Shown piece after piece: positions 1-11,106 of a DNA stretch of 64,000 nucleotides. Source of the stretch: Agelaius tricolor (Eukaryota > Chordata > Aves > Passeriformes > Icteridae); the NCBI GenBank assembly GCA_023055355.1, contig JALJCS010000001.1, positions 50,225,381 through 50,289,380 of the forward strand. Direction: 5' to 3'. The position numbers and the translations under genes are program-made. The notes below the pieces were generated by a model. It did not search any database and was not told the origin of the DNA. It worked only from the letters and a program-made list of their open reading frames with translations. The first letter of the stretch is position 1. Each line of letters opens with the position of its first letter.

Positions 1-3000
1 CCTCTGCAAATCAGTATAAATCCCTCTAACACTGTCCTGCCAGAAATCATCTTCCTTGAAATGGAAAGATCATCTGCAGGAATTACTAAGCTACTAGCAC
101 CTTTATCCATCTGGTTTTTGTAATCTTGCTGAAGCTGCCTTGAGAGTAACAAGATGTGATGCAGGACATATTTAACTCCCTTGGTGGGAGCTACACCAGA
201 AGTTTAGGTTTACATAGGCAGGGCCCATCATTCAGTTCCTGTCCTTATTTTTCCTGTCACTACGTTCACGTCTTTTTTACTAAAAAACTTGCCTGCTTTT
301 GATAGCAAGCGTATACCTAAGCTGGCTGGAAGAAGAGTTACTTCAGAAATGTTTGAAAAAAATCATATTCCTGAAATTAGATCTTATAATTACATTTCAG
401 ATGAAAACTTGTGACCCAAATCCAATAGCTTTTAGTGAAATTCTTTGTCTGGTAACAAGATTTAGATTCAGAAAAGCTGATGTGGCGTTTAAAAGACAGG
501 TTGTTAAAGGTCTGTGTGCTTCAGTCTCTTATGTGGGAGGTGCATCACTGTGTGTCTCACTGAGTTACTCCAGCATATGACTGGAGTCCCTGGTGACAGC
601 TCACAGCAGGTTCAGCTTGCCTGAGTAACTGCAGTCACAGAAGAAAATGGGATAAAGAGACAGACATGCTAAGGTTCACCTGAGGAACTCCCATAGCATC
701 TGTGAATCCAGCATTTACAGATGAAAACTGAAATTTCATTTGTGGAAGAAAATGAGCACTAAACCACTCTGACAAATAGGAAAAATTCCCTGTGGAATAC
801 AGGAATTTTTTGATAAAAATAATTTGTGGCAAACACTTCAGTTTCTACCATGTTTCCTAATTAAGCTTGTTCACTTAGAGCTAACAAGTAAGATCTCTAG
901 TGAGCCAGCTTTGTGGTAGTTAACTTATCTGACAAAAAGGAAGATGAGTTGGATTAACACAGTGACATGGGTGATGTAAGGGGAGGGATGGAGCTGCTTT
1001 AGTGCCTGTGTCAGCTGTAGATTGGTGCTGTTGTGCAGTTTGTGACTGTCCTGCTCATGGAGGAGCTGTCTGCTTGAAAAGATACAAAATTCTGTTCCTA
1101 ACGCCCTTTGCTCACTGATCCTGTGGCATCTCTTTTGTAAGAGCAGTTGTTATGGTACTGTAAAACAAGACTTCTTCAGTTTTAAAATAAATAAGTCAGG
1201 AGTTTTATCCTCTTTAATTGTTGGGGCAATGTGTAGCAACACATTGCTCTAAATTGGATTTAATTTGGCAAGGGATGGGAATGAAGGAGGGTTTTAGTCA
1301 TCTTCCCTCTGTTTCAAGTTGGCCAGCGCAACACCTGCTCCCACGTTCCAGGGTGTTTTCTCCCATGAGTGCTGGTGCACAAACACTTGCCAGTTACCCT
1401 TTGACTATCACAAAAGCAAACAAACAAAGAAGCTGTTTTCAATCAGGTTTCTGAAGCCGGACCACTAGAATGAATGCATCTTTCTTGGTAGAAAAGCTCT
1501 TTGTCTATATTTTCCTTGTCATTATAAAGCTACCCTAAAGTGCTGGCTGGTGTGTAATGCAAGACTTCGTGGCAAGTTATTTGTAACTTTTCCAAGGCAA
1601 AACATCACAGCAATTTGAGTCTGAGTCTGCCTCAGAAGTGCAAATGTTGATTCAAATGGGGAACTCAAATATATATCCATGAAATAAAGCAGCAACACTG
1701 GAACAGGAAAACTGCAGGCTCAGTCTTTTAAAGTTATTAAGTATCAAAATAGTCACTCCTGTCCCAGAGGGACTTTGAAAGCATCTGTATATAGCTTATC
1801 AGCCAGTTAAAAAAAGAATTTGAACAAACTCATTGCAAACACTCCTTGTTCACTTGAGGACTCTCAGTCATTTCATTTGGCTCACAAGCACCTGACCAAT
1901 TTTTTAACCATAAAGAGCTATTTTAAAGCTCTTTGTAAAGCTCTCAATTGTAAAGCTTTAAAATTAAAAAAAAAAATCTTAAATAAAAAGGTTGACTTTA
2001 AAAGCCAAAAATAAATTAAATTTTAAAATTAGAGCTTAATCTGCTCCAGTTAAAATCACACATTTCTGAAGAAGCATTCCTAAACTCTGGTCTCCAGACT
2101 AGATGTCCTCCATGGAAGTCATGTAATAAAATCCAAGAAGACTATGAAGTTCAAACAAGACTTCCATTCTCCCTCATCCTAGGTCCATGTCAAAACCATT
2201 ACACTACAAACTCATTTCACATTTGCACACATATACACAACTAACCATGAATTCTTTATTGCATAGACAGGCTGGTCCTGCTCAGTAGACCTAACGCTGC
2301 AGGCAAGACTTCTGCTAGGAGCTACAAGTTGTGGAAAAAGCCTTCCCCCCAGCAGAGAGTGAAATTTAACCTGCTTCCCCAATTTATGGATAACCCTTAT
2401 AAATGCTAAACTGATACATAAATTCCACGCTCAGTTTTATTTTTATATAGAGAAAAAGCGTCTCTTTTCTTCTTGGTCCTATTTTGTAGTGGTCACTGCT
2501 AGAGCTTGTGATGAGCTGTAGCTGGCAGGTACTGAGAGCACTAACTAGAGTGAACCCAAGGGAACTACGGAAAAAGTGTTCTTTTCTGGAGGAAAAAAAA
2601 AATCTGGATGCAAATAGGATGGAACATGAAAGCAGCAGTGGCTTCTGAGCTCTATTGCAATCTGAGGTTATTTTGAGTATGCTCTCACTTAAATGTTTCA
2701 GAAACCAACTGGGTTTTAAAGTTAGAGAGCAAGAAAGCAAAGCAAGAAATTTGCGCCAGGCAGAGTGTTGAAGCATTTTCAATGTCAAAGGGTTTTCAGG
2801 GTCTTATCCTTGGATGTAAAATCCAAGGTATCCTATTTGAAATTCTAAAATCCCAGTTCAGGAACATTTTTTGGATCTAGCCCGTAACATCTCGATGACT
2901 ATGTTTTCACAATCACTAAGAAACACAGACTGATAGATCTTATCTGTGTAGCATGATATATACATGTATACATGCTATACATCTATAGCAGCTTTAGCCT

Positions 3001-3643
3001 GCTTCTAATCATCAACAGTCTTTAATTATTAACAAAAGTTTAATTAGCTATGAGTCTAAAAAAAAATTTATTTTTTTCTGGAAAAGGGCTGGGAAGATAA
3101 TTTTTCTTCAGGACAGTAGATGTTTCTAAAGCATTAACCCAAAATTCAAACAAGACATATATAATGAGTGCAAATCCCAGGTTAATTAGAGCATTATATA
3201 GCTAAATTGATAAATAAATAATATATATCAAATAGCCATTGCTATTAATGAATATCCCAAACAATTCTGTACTGAAGTTCATGCCTTCGTTTTCCAATTT
3301 ATAGTGACTTGTTATTCTAAAACAGTACAAGATGTTACTGTATGAACTACATCACCTTCTAATCTATTCTTAGGAAGCATTTTATTGGTAACACTCATTC
3401 TAATAATGCTTTTCAGTCTTTGTTGCTGGTCGGATCGCAGGTTAGTCATGGAATGCTTCTGTCTTTGTGAAGCGATTGCGCAGTGCTCCCTGTACATAAA
3501 AGCCTTTTTTTCCACAGTGTAAGATATTTCTCTCCTTGTAATTTGCAACCACTGGCCTAACAAGAATCTGGAGTAAAATAAGTGCAATGCAGAAATATGA
3601 CTTGAATATTTCCAATATGCACTTGCTGCTTTGTCTCTCACAG
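1..3643. other. Non-genic AT-rich DNA, upstream flank
   Basis: I see no gene here. Open frames are short, none has a recognisable domain, and none is bounded by a good pair of splice sites. The stretch holds a run of AAAGCTC/GAGCTTT-type motifs at 1912-1965, with AAAGAGCT at 1912-1919 facing AGCTCTTT at 1927-1934. It also holds a short ATATAC-rich palindrome at 2949-2977. A long A/T-rich patch spans about 1960-2035. Confidence 0.6.
2949..2977. repeat. Small AT-rich inverted repeat
   Basis: TAGCATG at 2949-2955 is the exact reverse complement of CATGCTA at 2971-2977, with an alternating ATATAC/GTATAC centre. It could form a small cruciform. There is no flanking evidence that it is a terminator or a mobile-element end, so it may be chance in AT-rich DNA. 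Confidence 0.4.
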
Positions 3644-3891
3644 AAGAGACTTCCCCTGGATTCCCCAGCTACCTTAACACACACTACAAAAGAGGAAGTG
3701 CAATGAATGCAGTTGGCTTATTCCCCCCAGGAGTTCCCTCTGGCAGAGTATGTCAAAGCACTCTCAGCCATCAGTCTGTCAGGTCTGCTCGGATGTTTTG
3801 GAAGACAGCATGCTCTGAATGGGAATGTAACAATAGCAGGCTGATTTTTCAGCAGCCAGCACTGATAACTCTGATAAACAGTCTTCTTGAG
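3644..3891 (+). other. Possible exon of an unannotated spliced transcript
   Basis: A pyrimidine-rich tract ending in CTCTCACAG at 3643 makes a good splice acceptor. The sequence CTTGAG|GTAAGA at 3891/3892 makes a good donor. The 248 bases between them stay open in one frame throughout, as part of a frame reaching from 3631 to 3927. The translated peptide (for example ...SARMFWKTACSEWECNNSR...) resembles no family I know, and its composition does not look strongly protein-like. A non-coding RNA exon is at least as likely as a coding one. It lies on the same strand as the CpG-island promoter 16 kb downstream, so it could belong to an upstream alternative transcript. Splice-site matches alone produce many false exons. 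Confidence 0.25.
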
Positions 3892-6800
3892 GTAAGAAGT
3901 GACGCATATCAGAGGTTCCTGCCTTAGATGCCAAGGTTATTCGTCATGTAATTGGATATTGTTGAAAAAAACCATAATTAACCTAGACTTAAAGGCATAA
4001 GGCCATCTAGTTGATAACATGTGGGCAAAGATAATGGTTTGCTGCTGAACCCACTTTAATCTTTCCTTCTCATTTACTTTTAAGAGATGTGACCTAACCA
4101 GGTCCTACTTAAACAAAGCTACACTTACTGGCTTCATGATTATTGTTAAATTATAGACCTGATGCTCTTGGCATTTCATTTTATGGTGAGGTAAAAACTT
4201 AAGACTCTCCCAATTCGAAGTCCAGGAAGTTATCAGATGAAAAAAGCAAGGAACACATACATCTCCCCGCGCCTCTGGGCGTCTAGTTCTAGCTCCAGCC
4301 AGCAGAGAGCAGCTGTGGTGAATACCTTCCATCACCATCCAGTTCTCTCTCCAGGCTGGCCTATTTCATCCTACAAGGCAGCAAAAATTCCAACTGATGT
4401 ACTTGTGGGGTTCATTGTTAATTGTGCCTAAATTTGCCACTTTCAACTCACCCTGGGCTGTCATGAGCCCTAGGCAGTCTGCTACTTCTGTCCTCACCAA
4501 ACACTCATCCCTGCTTCTGCTCTACAGCTGCTCAACCATCCATCCCTCTCCAAAAACTGTGTCAGTGCTGAGTCCCAGCAGTCTCAATGGGTCCCCTAGA
4601 ATTGTAGTGGAAGTTTCTATCGCACCGCCCATTGACTGACAGGAGATTGTAGGAGGTGGGTGGTTTGGCCACCCCAGTGCTTTGAGGCTATTAGCCATGT
4701 GATGGGCTATCTGCTGCTTCCAGGAAGTCAAGGACTATCACATCATAACAAGTTTTAGCTCCTGTCCCCAGGGAAACAAACACATGGAAGCTCACAAGGT
4801 TGTAACAAACAAAGTAATTCCTCTGGCTCAGGGCAGCTGCAGCTCCCAGCAGCCTACTCCTTCTCACCTCCTACCACCACAAAATTGATATACCTCTTCT
4901 CCTTCAACACTTTGGTCAATTATGTAACAGGAAGTCAGATTCCCTACACTGCTCTCTCTCCTTCCTATGCTAAAACCCACTTTTGTGTGTCTCTTTATAA
5001 ACATCCTCAATCCATCCACATATGTATTACAAAAGCTTCATCACGTACAAACCCTAGAAATCATATACGCTACCTTTTAAGATAGATTTCTGTTTGAACA
5101 GCCTCTCAGTTACCAATTCGCTTTCTCATATTCCTTACATGGCAACCATACATTATACGTTTTTCCCTAAAGGCCGCACAAATAAATGAGACTTTGGCTT
5201 TTCTCCAGATATTTTCCCATTGTTAACAGGAATATCTGTTTTTAGACCCTTTCCCGTTTGTCCGTAAAGGTAGTCTTATCTTCTTGATTCATCAGTAACA
5301 GTTTGTTACTGATGTGGAACTCAGGCTCTTTGAGGTAGCCTTTCCTGTAATTACTGTTTCTGTCATTAACTGTCCCCTAAAACTTGGCCTATCTAAATGG
5401 GATTTTTTTTATTTCCTCAGGCTTCTATAGGGGAAAAAATAATTAAAATCTAGTGGAGTTCTTTGGAGGTATTTCATTTCATTGTCTCATCATTACAGAA
5501 TAGCTGTTAATATTTGTAACCTCTTTTTCCATCGTAGGCTGAATATAGAAATAGATATACCCTGGCAGAAGTTCTAGATTGTTTAGGATTAATGAAGTGA
5601 GGAAAAGTTTGTAAGAAACTGGTATTGAGCCAAAATATCAAGATTCATATATTTCCTAGGCTTGTTTAGTCATGTTTCATGCATAGATCAGACATACAAA
5701 ATAAATGTACAAAAGAAATTATGGAACTTTATAACATTATAAAGAAACTCCTCATTCTGAAGTCTTTAACTATACTCTCACTCTATTAAATTACTGCTTA
5801 AGGAGTTTCATCTCAGAAAAGGAAAGAAAGCAGGAGACAATAAGGCACAGAAAGGTCTTGGTTGAAGAGTAAAAATGGGCAATCTGAGCTCTAAAGAAGG
5901 AATTGTTATTGCACAATACTGAGGGCAGTAAATTCTCTTTACAGAGAGCGCATTGAATGGCCAGGGGAGCAGTGTGCTTTCTCCTTACCTCTTTTTTTTT
6001 ACCTTTATATGTCCACAGTAAGAATGTTTATATCTGAAGCTTCTTGTCAGTCAACAGAAAGACACAGGCATTTTGACAGATCTTTTCATCTCTCAAAATA
6101 AAGTGGGGCAATGTAAATACCTCCTATGAATCAAATAAGTTGTTTCTGTTGGTTAACTAGAAGGGACCCAAGGATGACTAGTTCAAGAGTTTCCTCCTCT
6201 GTGTGGAGGAACAGCAATGAGAGAGGCCAGTAAGACTTTGAGAGGGCTCACCTGTATGGCAAATCAGACATCCAGTTCATGTCATGTTTAAAAGCCAGTT
6301 CTGGTTATAGAATAATTCAGGAAATTCTAAAACACTCGGTTGCAACTGATGTCCAAACTTAATTTTTCAACAATGATCGTAGGTAATGCAGCTACAGGTG
6401 TAGAGAGGGAGTCTCACATTGCCTGATATTTATGTTTTGAATTCTAAATGTCCCAGAAGTGCATGTGTGGGAGTGTTGGCTTGCCTTGCTATGTCTGCAT
6501 GCATGCCTAGTCCACATACATGGACATTAGAAGGAATACACGTTTTCTAGAAAATTACAATGCTCATTGTACAGTACTATGCAAATGCAATACAATGCGT
6601 ATGTAAAAGGCATTTTACATGGTATAAAAGAGAAAAATCACTAAATTAGACATGCTCTGAGAATGCAGATAATGTTCCATGACATGGGAGGAATTAGTCC
6701 AGCCAAGAAACACGATACCACATATTTAAAAAGGCAATTTGGCTCTTTAAGGAATACCTCAGCTATTATGTCTTTTCCATCATAACTTAAAACCTCAGGC

Positions 6801-7436
6801 TATGATTTTATGATACCAACATGCAATATGCTGAAGAAATACCCTTTTAGTGAAATGGTACTTATTAATTAGCTCTTGAAAAATCAATTCATTTTACATG
6901 CTTCTAACTGGATTGTCCGGAATCTGGACATCCAAATCAGCAGTCTCTTTGGAAACCAGCTTCTAAGTTTAATAATCTATAGATTCATAATTAAAAGGGA
7001 TTTCATACATTTAAATGCTTTTTAGTGTAGTGTAATTGAAGGAGTTTAATGTATACTCTTAGCAAAATTGAACAAAAATAGGTGTCTTCAGCAACGTGGA
7101 AAATGGCACATGTGAAAGAAATGCACAAAAACTGATTACAGATATTTAGAATAACAACTTTTCAAAGTCTATGCTCTTCTCATAAACAAGACACTGTTAC
7201 TTTCAGATGGGATGGAAAGATTTTCCTCCCACCCAAGGCCACACACATCCGGAACAGAGAAATCACACACAGGAATTTCTGCCTCCCTCTCTTACTGCTT
7301 CACAGTGCTTCATCCAGGGTAGCTCATGTTGAAACACATTTAAGTGCCAGCTCCTCTCAGAGATGCACATCCCTTCACTTACTGTGTAGAGCAAATTGGC
7401 TCATCTCAACAGCAATAGCACTTTTTTGGTATTTAG
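3892..7436. other. Non-genic DNA, no feature seen
   Basis: I see no supported gene, RNA or mobile element. The open frames on both strands around 4.1-4.7 kb overlap one another and look like chance. Base composition is AT-rich, with few CpG dinucleotides. Confidence 0.55.
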
Positions 7437-7670
7437 GTGAGAAGGCAAGCATTTGTTGCAGCTGATTTCAGTGCTGCAGCATGCAGTGCTGGTGATAGGC
7501 CAGATAGGGAAATTTCTGAGCACATTTCACCTCCAAAGCCTCTCAGTCTCCAGCCAGGCCCACAGCTCTGCCGAGCTTGGGCCAGGCTGCACGAGCGGGC
7601 TGTGCCTGCCAGCTGCAACCCTTCAGCTGATCCGCCAGTCACGACAGGACTGGAGCAAAAGATAAATTAG
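7437..7670 (+). other. Possible exon in a local GC-rich patch
   Basis: TTTTTTGGTATTTAG at 7436 is an acceptable splice acceptor, and AATTAG|GTAAGC at 7670/7671 is a strong donor. The 234 bases between are clearly richer in G+C and CpG than the flanks. They stay open in two + frames and one - frame, which reflects composition and does not prove coding. One + frame ends with TAG exactly at the donor, so an internal coding exon in that frame is not supported. A non-coding exon or a small regulatory patch is more likely. Confidence 0.25.
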
Positions 7671-7781
7671 GTAAGCAGCCTTCCCTGTGTGAAATTAAGG
7701 GAAATGACTCCTCACAAACCATAAAGGGGATAAAGTAACTGTGGCCTTTGTTACTTGTGACAATGATAGATGATTCTTAGT

Positions 7782-7843
7782 ATTGGCATTTATCCCACTT
7801 TTCTGCCAAGAATTGGTCGTTATCCCACTTCTCTGACCAAAAT
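7782..7843. repeat. Two-copy 30-bp tandem duplication
   Basis: Two diverged copies of a unit beginning ATTGG and containing TTATCCCACTT lie 30 bases apart, at 7782 and 7812. A third ATTGG start occurs at 7844. Because the unit is a multiple of three, it makes a short frame there look repetitive. That frame has no other coding support. Confidence 0.7.
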
Positions 7844-8038
7844 ATTGGTTTGGACACAACATTATTTTAAATTTTTCCTCATAATCTATTCAAGTTCCAT
7901 AGATAGAAATTGCCCTGATATCCAGTCCTCTTCAGTATTAGTGACACTTCAGTCATAGGTGAACAGCAGAGCTAACAGCTATTCCCATAGTTTGCAACTG
8001 TACCCTCACCTAATAGCCCAGGAGTTATTGGCAAGGCA

Positions 8039-8066
8039 ACACAAATAATCAAACACAAATAATCAA
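8039..8066. repeat. Two-copy 14-bp tandem duplication
   Basis: The unit ACACAAATAATCAA occurs twice back to back with no mismatch. It probably arose by replication slippage. Confidence 0.85.
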
Positions 8067-8558
8067 ATTATTTTGAGCAACAAGAAAAAAACCAACAAAC
8101 AACTCTTTTAAATATTCATAATAAAAGCAGCTAAAGATGCAAGACACTTCTTGTCAACAATAATTGCCCAACCAGAACTGGGCTGGACAAAAAGACAACA
8201 ATAACACCACTTGAACACTGCGCCTGCTGAGGGCTTTAGGGGTGGTTGCAAGTACTCCCTGCCTGCACACGGCTGGCCCAGGGAAAGGCTTCTCACGTGT
8301 CCTTCACACCGAGAGGCTCAGGTCAGCTGGGGACACGGCACTTGGCAAGGTCAGGCAGGGCTGCCAGTGCTACCTGGCATGACTCACAGACATTGCAAAG
8401 TGAGGAACTCCTACTCAGCTCCCTGGGAAAAACGCCACCATATCTGAACCTGGCTAACAGGGTTACATTTCAACTTGCATTTGTTATTTGTACTGTCTTG
8501 CCAATTGCACTTGTGCCCTGAGGGTGACTAGATAGCTATAAATCTTGATAGTCCAGGT

Positions 8559-8632
8559 TCACAGAACCACAGAATCATTTAGATTAGAGAAGACATTTTA
8601 GATCATCAAGTCCAACTGTTAAACTATATGTA
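8559..8632 (-). mobile_element. CR1 LINE fragment, 3' end only
   Basis: The sequence carries an ACAGAATCATTTAG start, then a block ending GATCATCAAGTCCAAC. This is the reverse complement of the CR1 3' untranslated end found throughout bird genomes, so the element points to the minus strand. Only about 75 bases remain, which fits the severe 5' truncation usual for CR1. It is non-autonomous and old. Confidence 0.8.
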
Positions 8633-10459
8633 TACAACTATGTTTGAGACAGACTCTTCAAAATAAATGTGTTTAGAAAGAGGTGTAAGGCCTCTGTTAT
8701 TGTAGTATACTAGAGGTTTATTATTCCTAACCTTACTTTCTTCCTTTGAAAAAAGTTAACACTATTCCCATATTACCCAAAGACAAGAATTACATGTATA
8801 CAGTGTGGCAGATGTTACAAAGAGCTTAGTTCTGGTTTCCTTATCAACCACTATTATCCAGTGCAGCATGGTGCTTTTTCAACTTACATCCCTGGACTTT
8901 TTCACAGAGGAACCAGGAGGCAAAAGAAAAACAAGAAATAGGCTGAAGATCTCAACCCAGATCTCAGTTGTCTCCATGCCAGCCATAGAAGGAGGAGGAG
9001 CTCCAGAGTCAAGGCAGCTTAGATGTAGCCAAAGTGATTACAACTGATTTCTTAGCAGTTCTTGTCACAGGAATTGTGACAGACCAGAGAGCTGAGTTTG
9101 TATCTGCTCTGAAAAGCATATTCAAGAAAAAGCAGTTTCAAGAATATGTGTAATTTGTGACAGATCTTTTCACAAATACTCTTCAGGTGACATCTGTAGA
9201 GATGGAAGACTATTAGGAAAGGACAGCTCGTTTTCCTTTATTTTCCCATAAGGACAGTATGTGGGAGAGGGGAAGTATTGAAATGCCACCAATACAGTGG
9301 AACTCCTTAAATAAGGATATATATTATGAGAACTGGTGAAAACAAAACTGTTTTGGTTATTGTGTTAGTTTGCAGATATTCACACAGCCATTACTATTAC
9401 TGTTTCCTCAAGCTTCAGAGACTGAATTTACAAAATCAACACTTCTCAAGCAATACTGCTGATACATTTAGTAGATAACAGGCAAGCCTCAAAAGCTTTG
9501 GTGAGTGCATTTTATTTTAAAATATCAAATACTGAATGTTTTCATTTATCTTAGTATCTTGGAATTTAGGCAGAAAACCTGAGATCAGAATTTTCTCATG
9601 GGATTCTCTTCCCTGGAAGTGCCTTCTGTGCCATTCTTATTCTACTTCTGATCTCAGCAAAAACTGGGATGCACAGATGACTCCAATATTTATTTATTTC
9701 TAAAGCAATGGAACATTTTGAACATCAAAACAAAAAGAAGGAAAGTTTGTTTGCTTGGATGTATGCCAAGTTCTACTGCACAATGTTTAAACAGCAAATG
9801 TTACAATTTAGGACAGTTGGTCTGTCTCAAATGCTACTCCACTGTCCATTACTATAATTTAAGTACAATTAGCTTACCCAAATATCAACACAAAACTTGG
9901 CTGGTTAAATTGTCTAGCTGTTTTCCATGGTTCCTCTTTGAGTCAAAGGGAAGACACAGACTCTCTGATGCAGTGATTCAGAGTAGAAGGCTAAGTAAAC
10001 TAGTTGGCGTTGTGAAAGCCTCCCTGTTTCTTACACTGACCTTTAAATGATAATTACAACCTGTCTGTATGACATCAAGCAAAATAAGGCTCAAATAACA
10101 CAGACATCTGTTACCACATTATCTAATTTGAATGATTTGTACTCCCACATACACACTAAAATATATTGGTACTTAGTATTAAAGAAAAAAAAGCTATTAG
10201 AAAAGTTATATTTGACTATGCTGCAGTGAGACGACAAAAATAACCTAAAATTCATGTACATGTTAAATGAAACTACTATTTACCTTTAATATTTACATAT
10301 ATAAACTATGAGCTTAATATTTTTCATCTTATCTAGAAAACTATCACCTGTTTAATAAATGCTGGGGTTCTTTCGGTTTTGTTTTTTTTTAAATAAAATA
10401 CAAGTAATTAACCATACTAAATAGCTACCAGTCACTGAAGGTGTCTATAGTTACAGGTG
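8633..10459. other. Non-genic DNA between CR1 remnants
   Basis: I see no gene. Frames on the + strand at 8805-9047 and 9718-10050 have no domain, no convincing splice borders and unremarkable composition. AT-rich DNA dominates, especially from 10.1 to 10.4 kb. Confidence 0.55.
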
Positions 10460-10625
10460 CATATGACCAGAGAGATGGTGGATGCCCCACCTCTGGAACC
10501 ATTCAAGGCTGGCCTGCAGAGGCCTCTGAGCAACTTGATCTAGTTGAAGATGTCTCCTCATTGCAGGAACTTTGGACTAGATGACCTTTAGAGCTTCCTT
10601 CCATTCCAAATTATTCTATGATTCT
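10460..10625 (+). mobile_element. CR1 LINE fragment, 3' end, plus strand
   Basis: It contains the CR1 terminal-region hallmarks in sense orientation: GGTGGATGCCCCACCTCTGG, then ...TTCAAGGCTGGCCTG..., then ...GACTAGATGACC..., and finally a TTATTCTATGATTCT tail at about 10611-10625. The ATTCTATG-type tail is the diagnostic CR1 3' end, so the orientation is secure. The copy is 5'-truncated and diverged. It is the only plus-strand CR1 I found in the window. Confidence 0.88.
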
Positions 10626-11060
10626 CTTTTACCATTAATTTTCTCCTGTATATCTCTTCATTGTTTAACCTTGCTTCAACAGGAAAATTTCTGCCAATTC
10701 CTCTATCACAGTACACTGGTCCCAGCTACAGGAAGGACATCACCCGCAGAGCCACCAAGGGGGGGGTTTTACCACTACTGGTTCAAAGATATTTGAGTGC
10801 TACAGAGATGCTATCAGGTCATTTTGGGTTTTTTTTTCCCCAGTGGATTCATACTGCCTTAGAAAAGGCAATATTTCCCTTTTTTTTTTTTCCTAAAAAA
10901 TAAATTATTAGCAATTTTTTCCTGTCAGGGAAAAGATCCTACTTGTTTCTCATTTTGTTAAGAAAACAACCAGCAATACATTCTGACCTTTTCTGGCATT
11001 CTTCCTTCACTATTGTTTTGTTAATTTATTTAGGCTTTAATATTCTAACATGTTTATTCA

Positions 11061-11106
11061 AATGTTATTCAAATACCAGGTTAAATGTTATTCAAATACC
11101 AGGTTA
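11061..11106. repeat. Perfect two-copy 23-bp tandem duplication
   Basis: The unit starts AATGTTATTCAAATACCAGG and ends TTA. It occurs twice in a row without a mismatch at 11061-11083 and 11084-11106. The identity points to a recent slippage or duplication event. Confidence 0.9.

Noticed and set aside
2384..2788. 134-residue minus-strand frame
   Set aside because: Ser/Leu/Phe-rich translation typical of chance frames; no motif, promoter or splice context.
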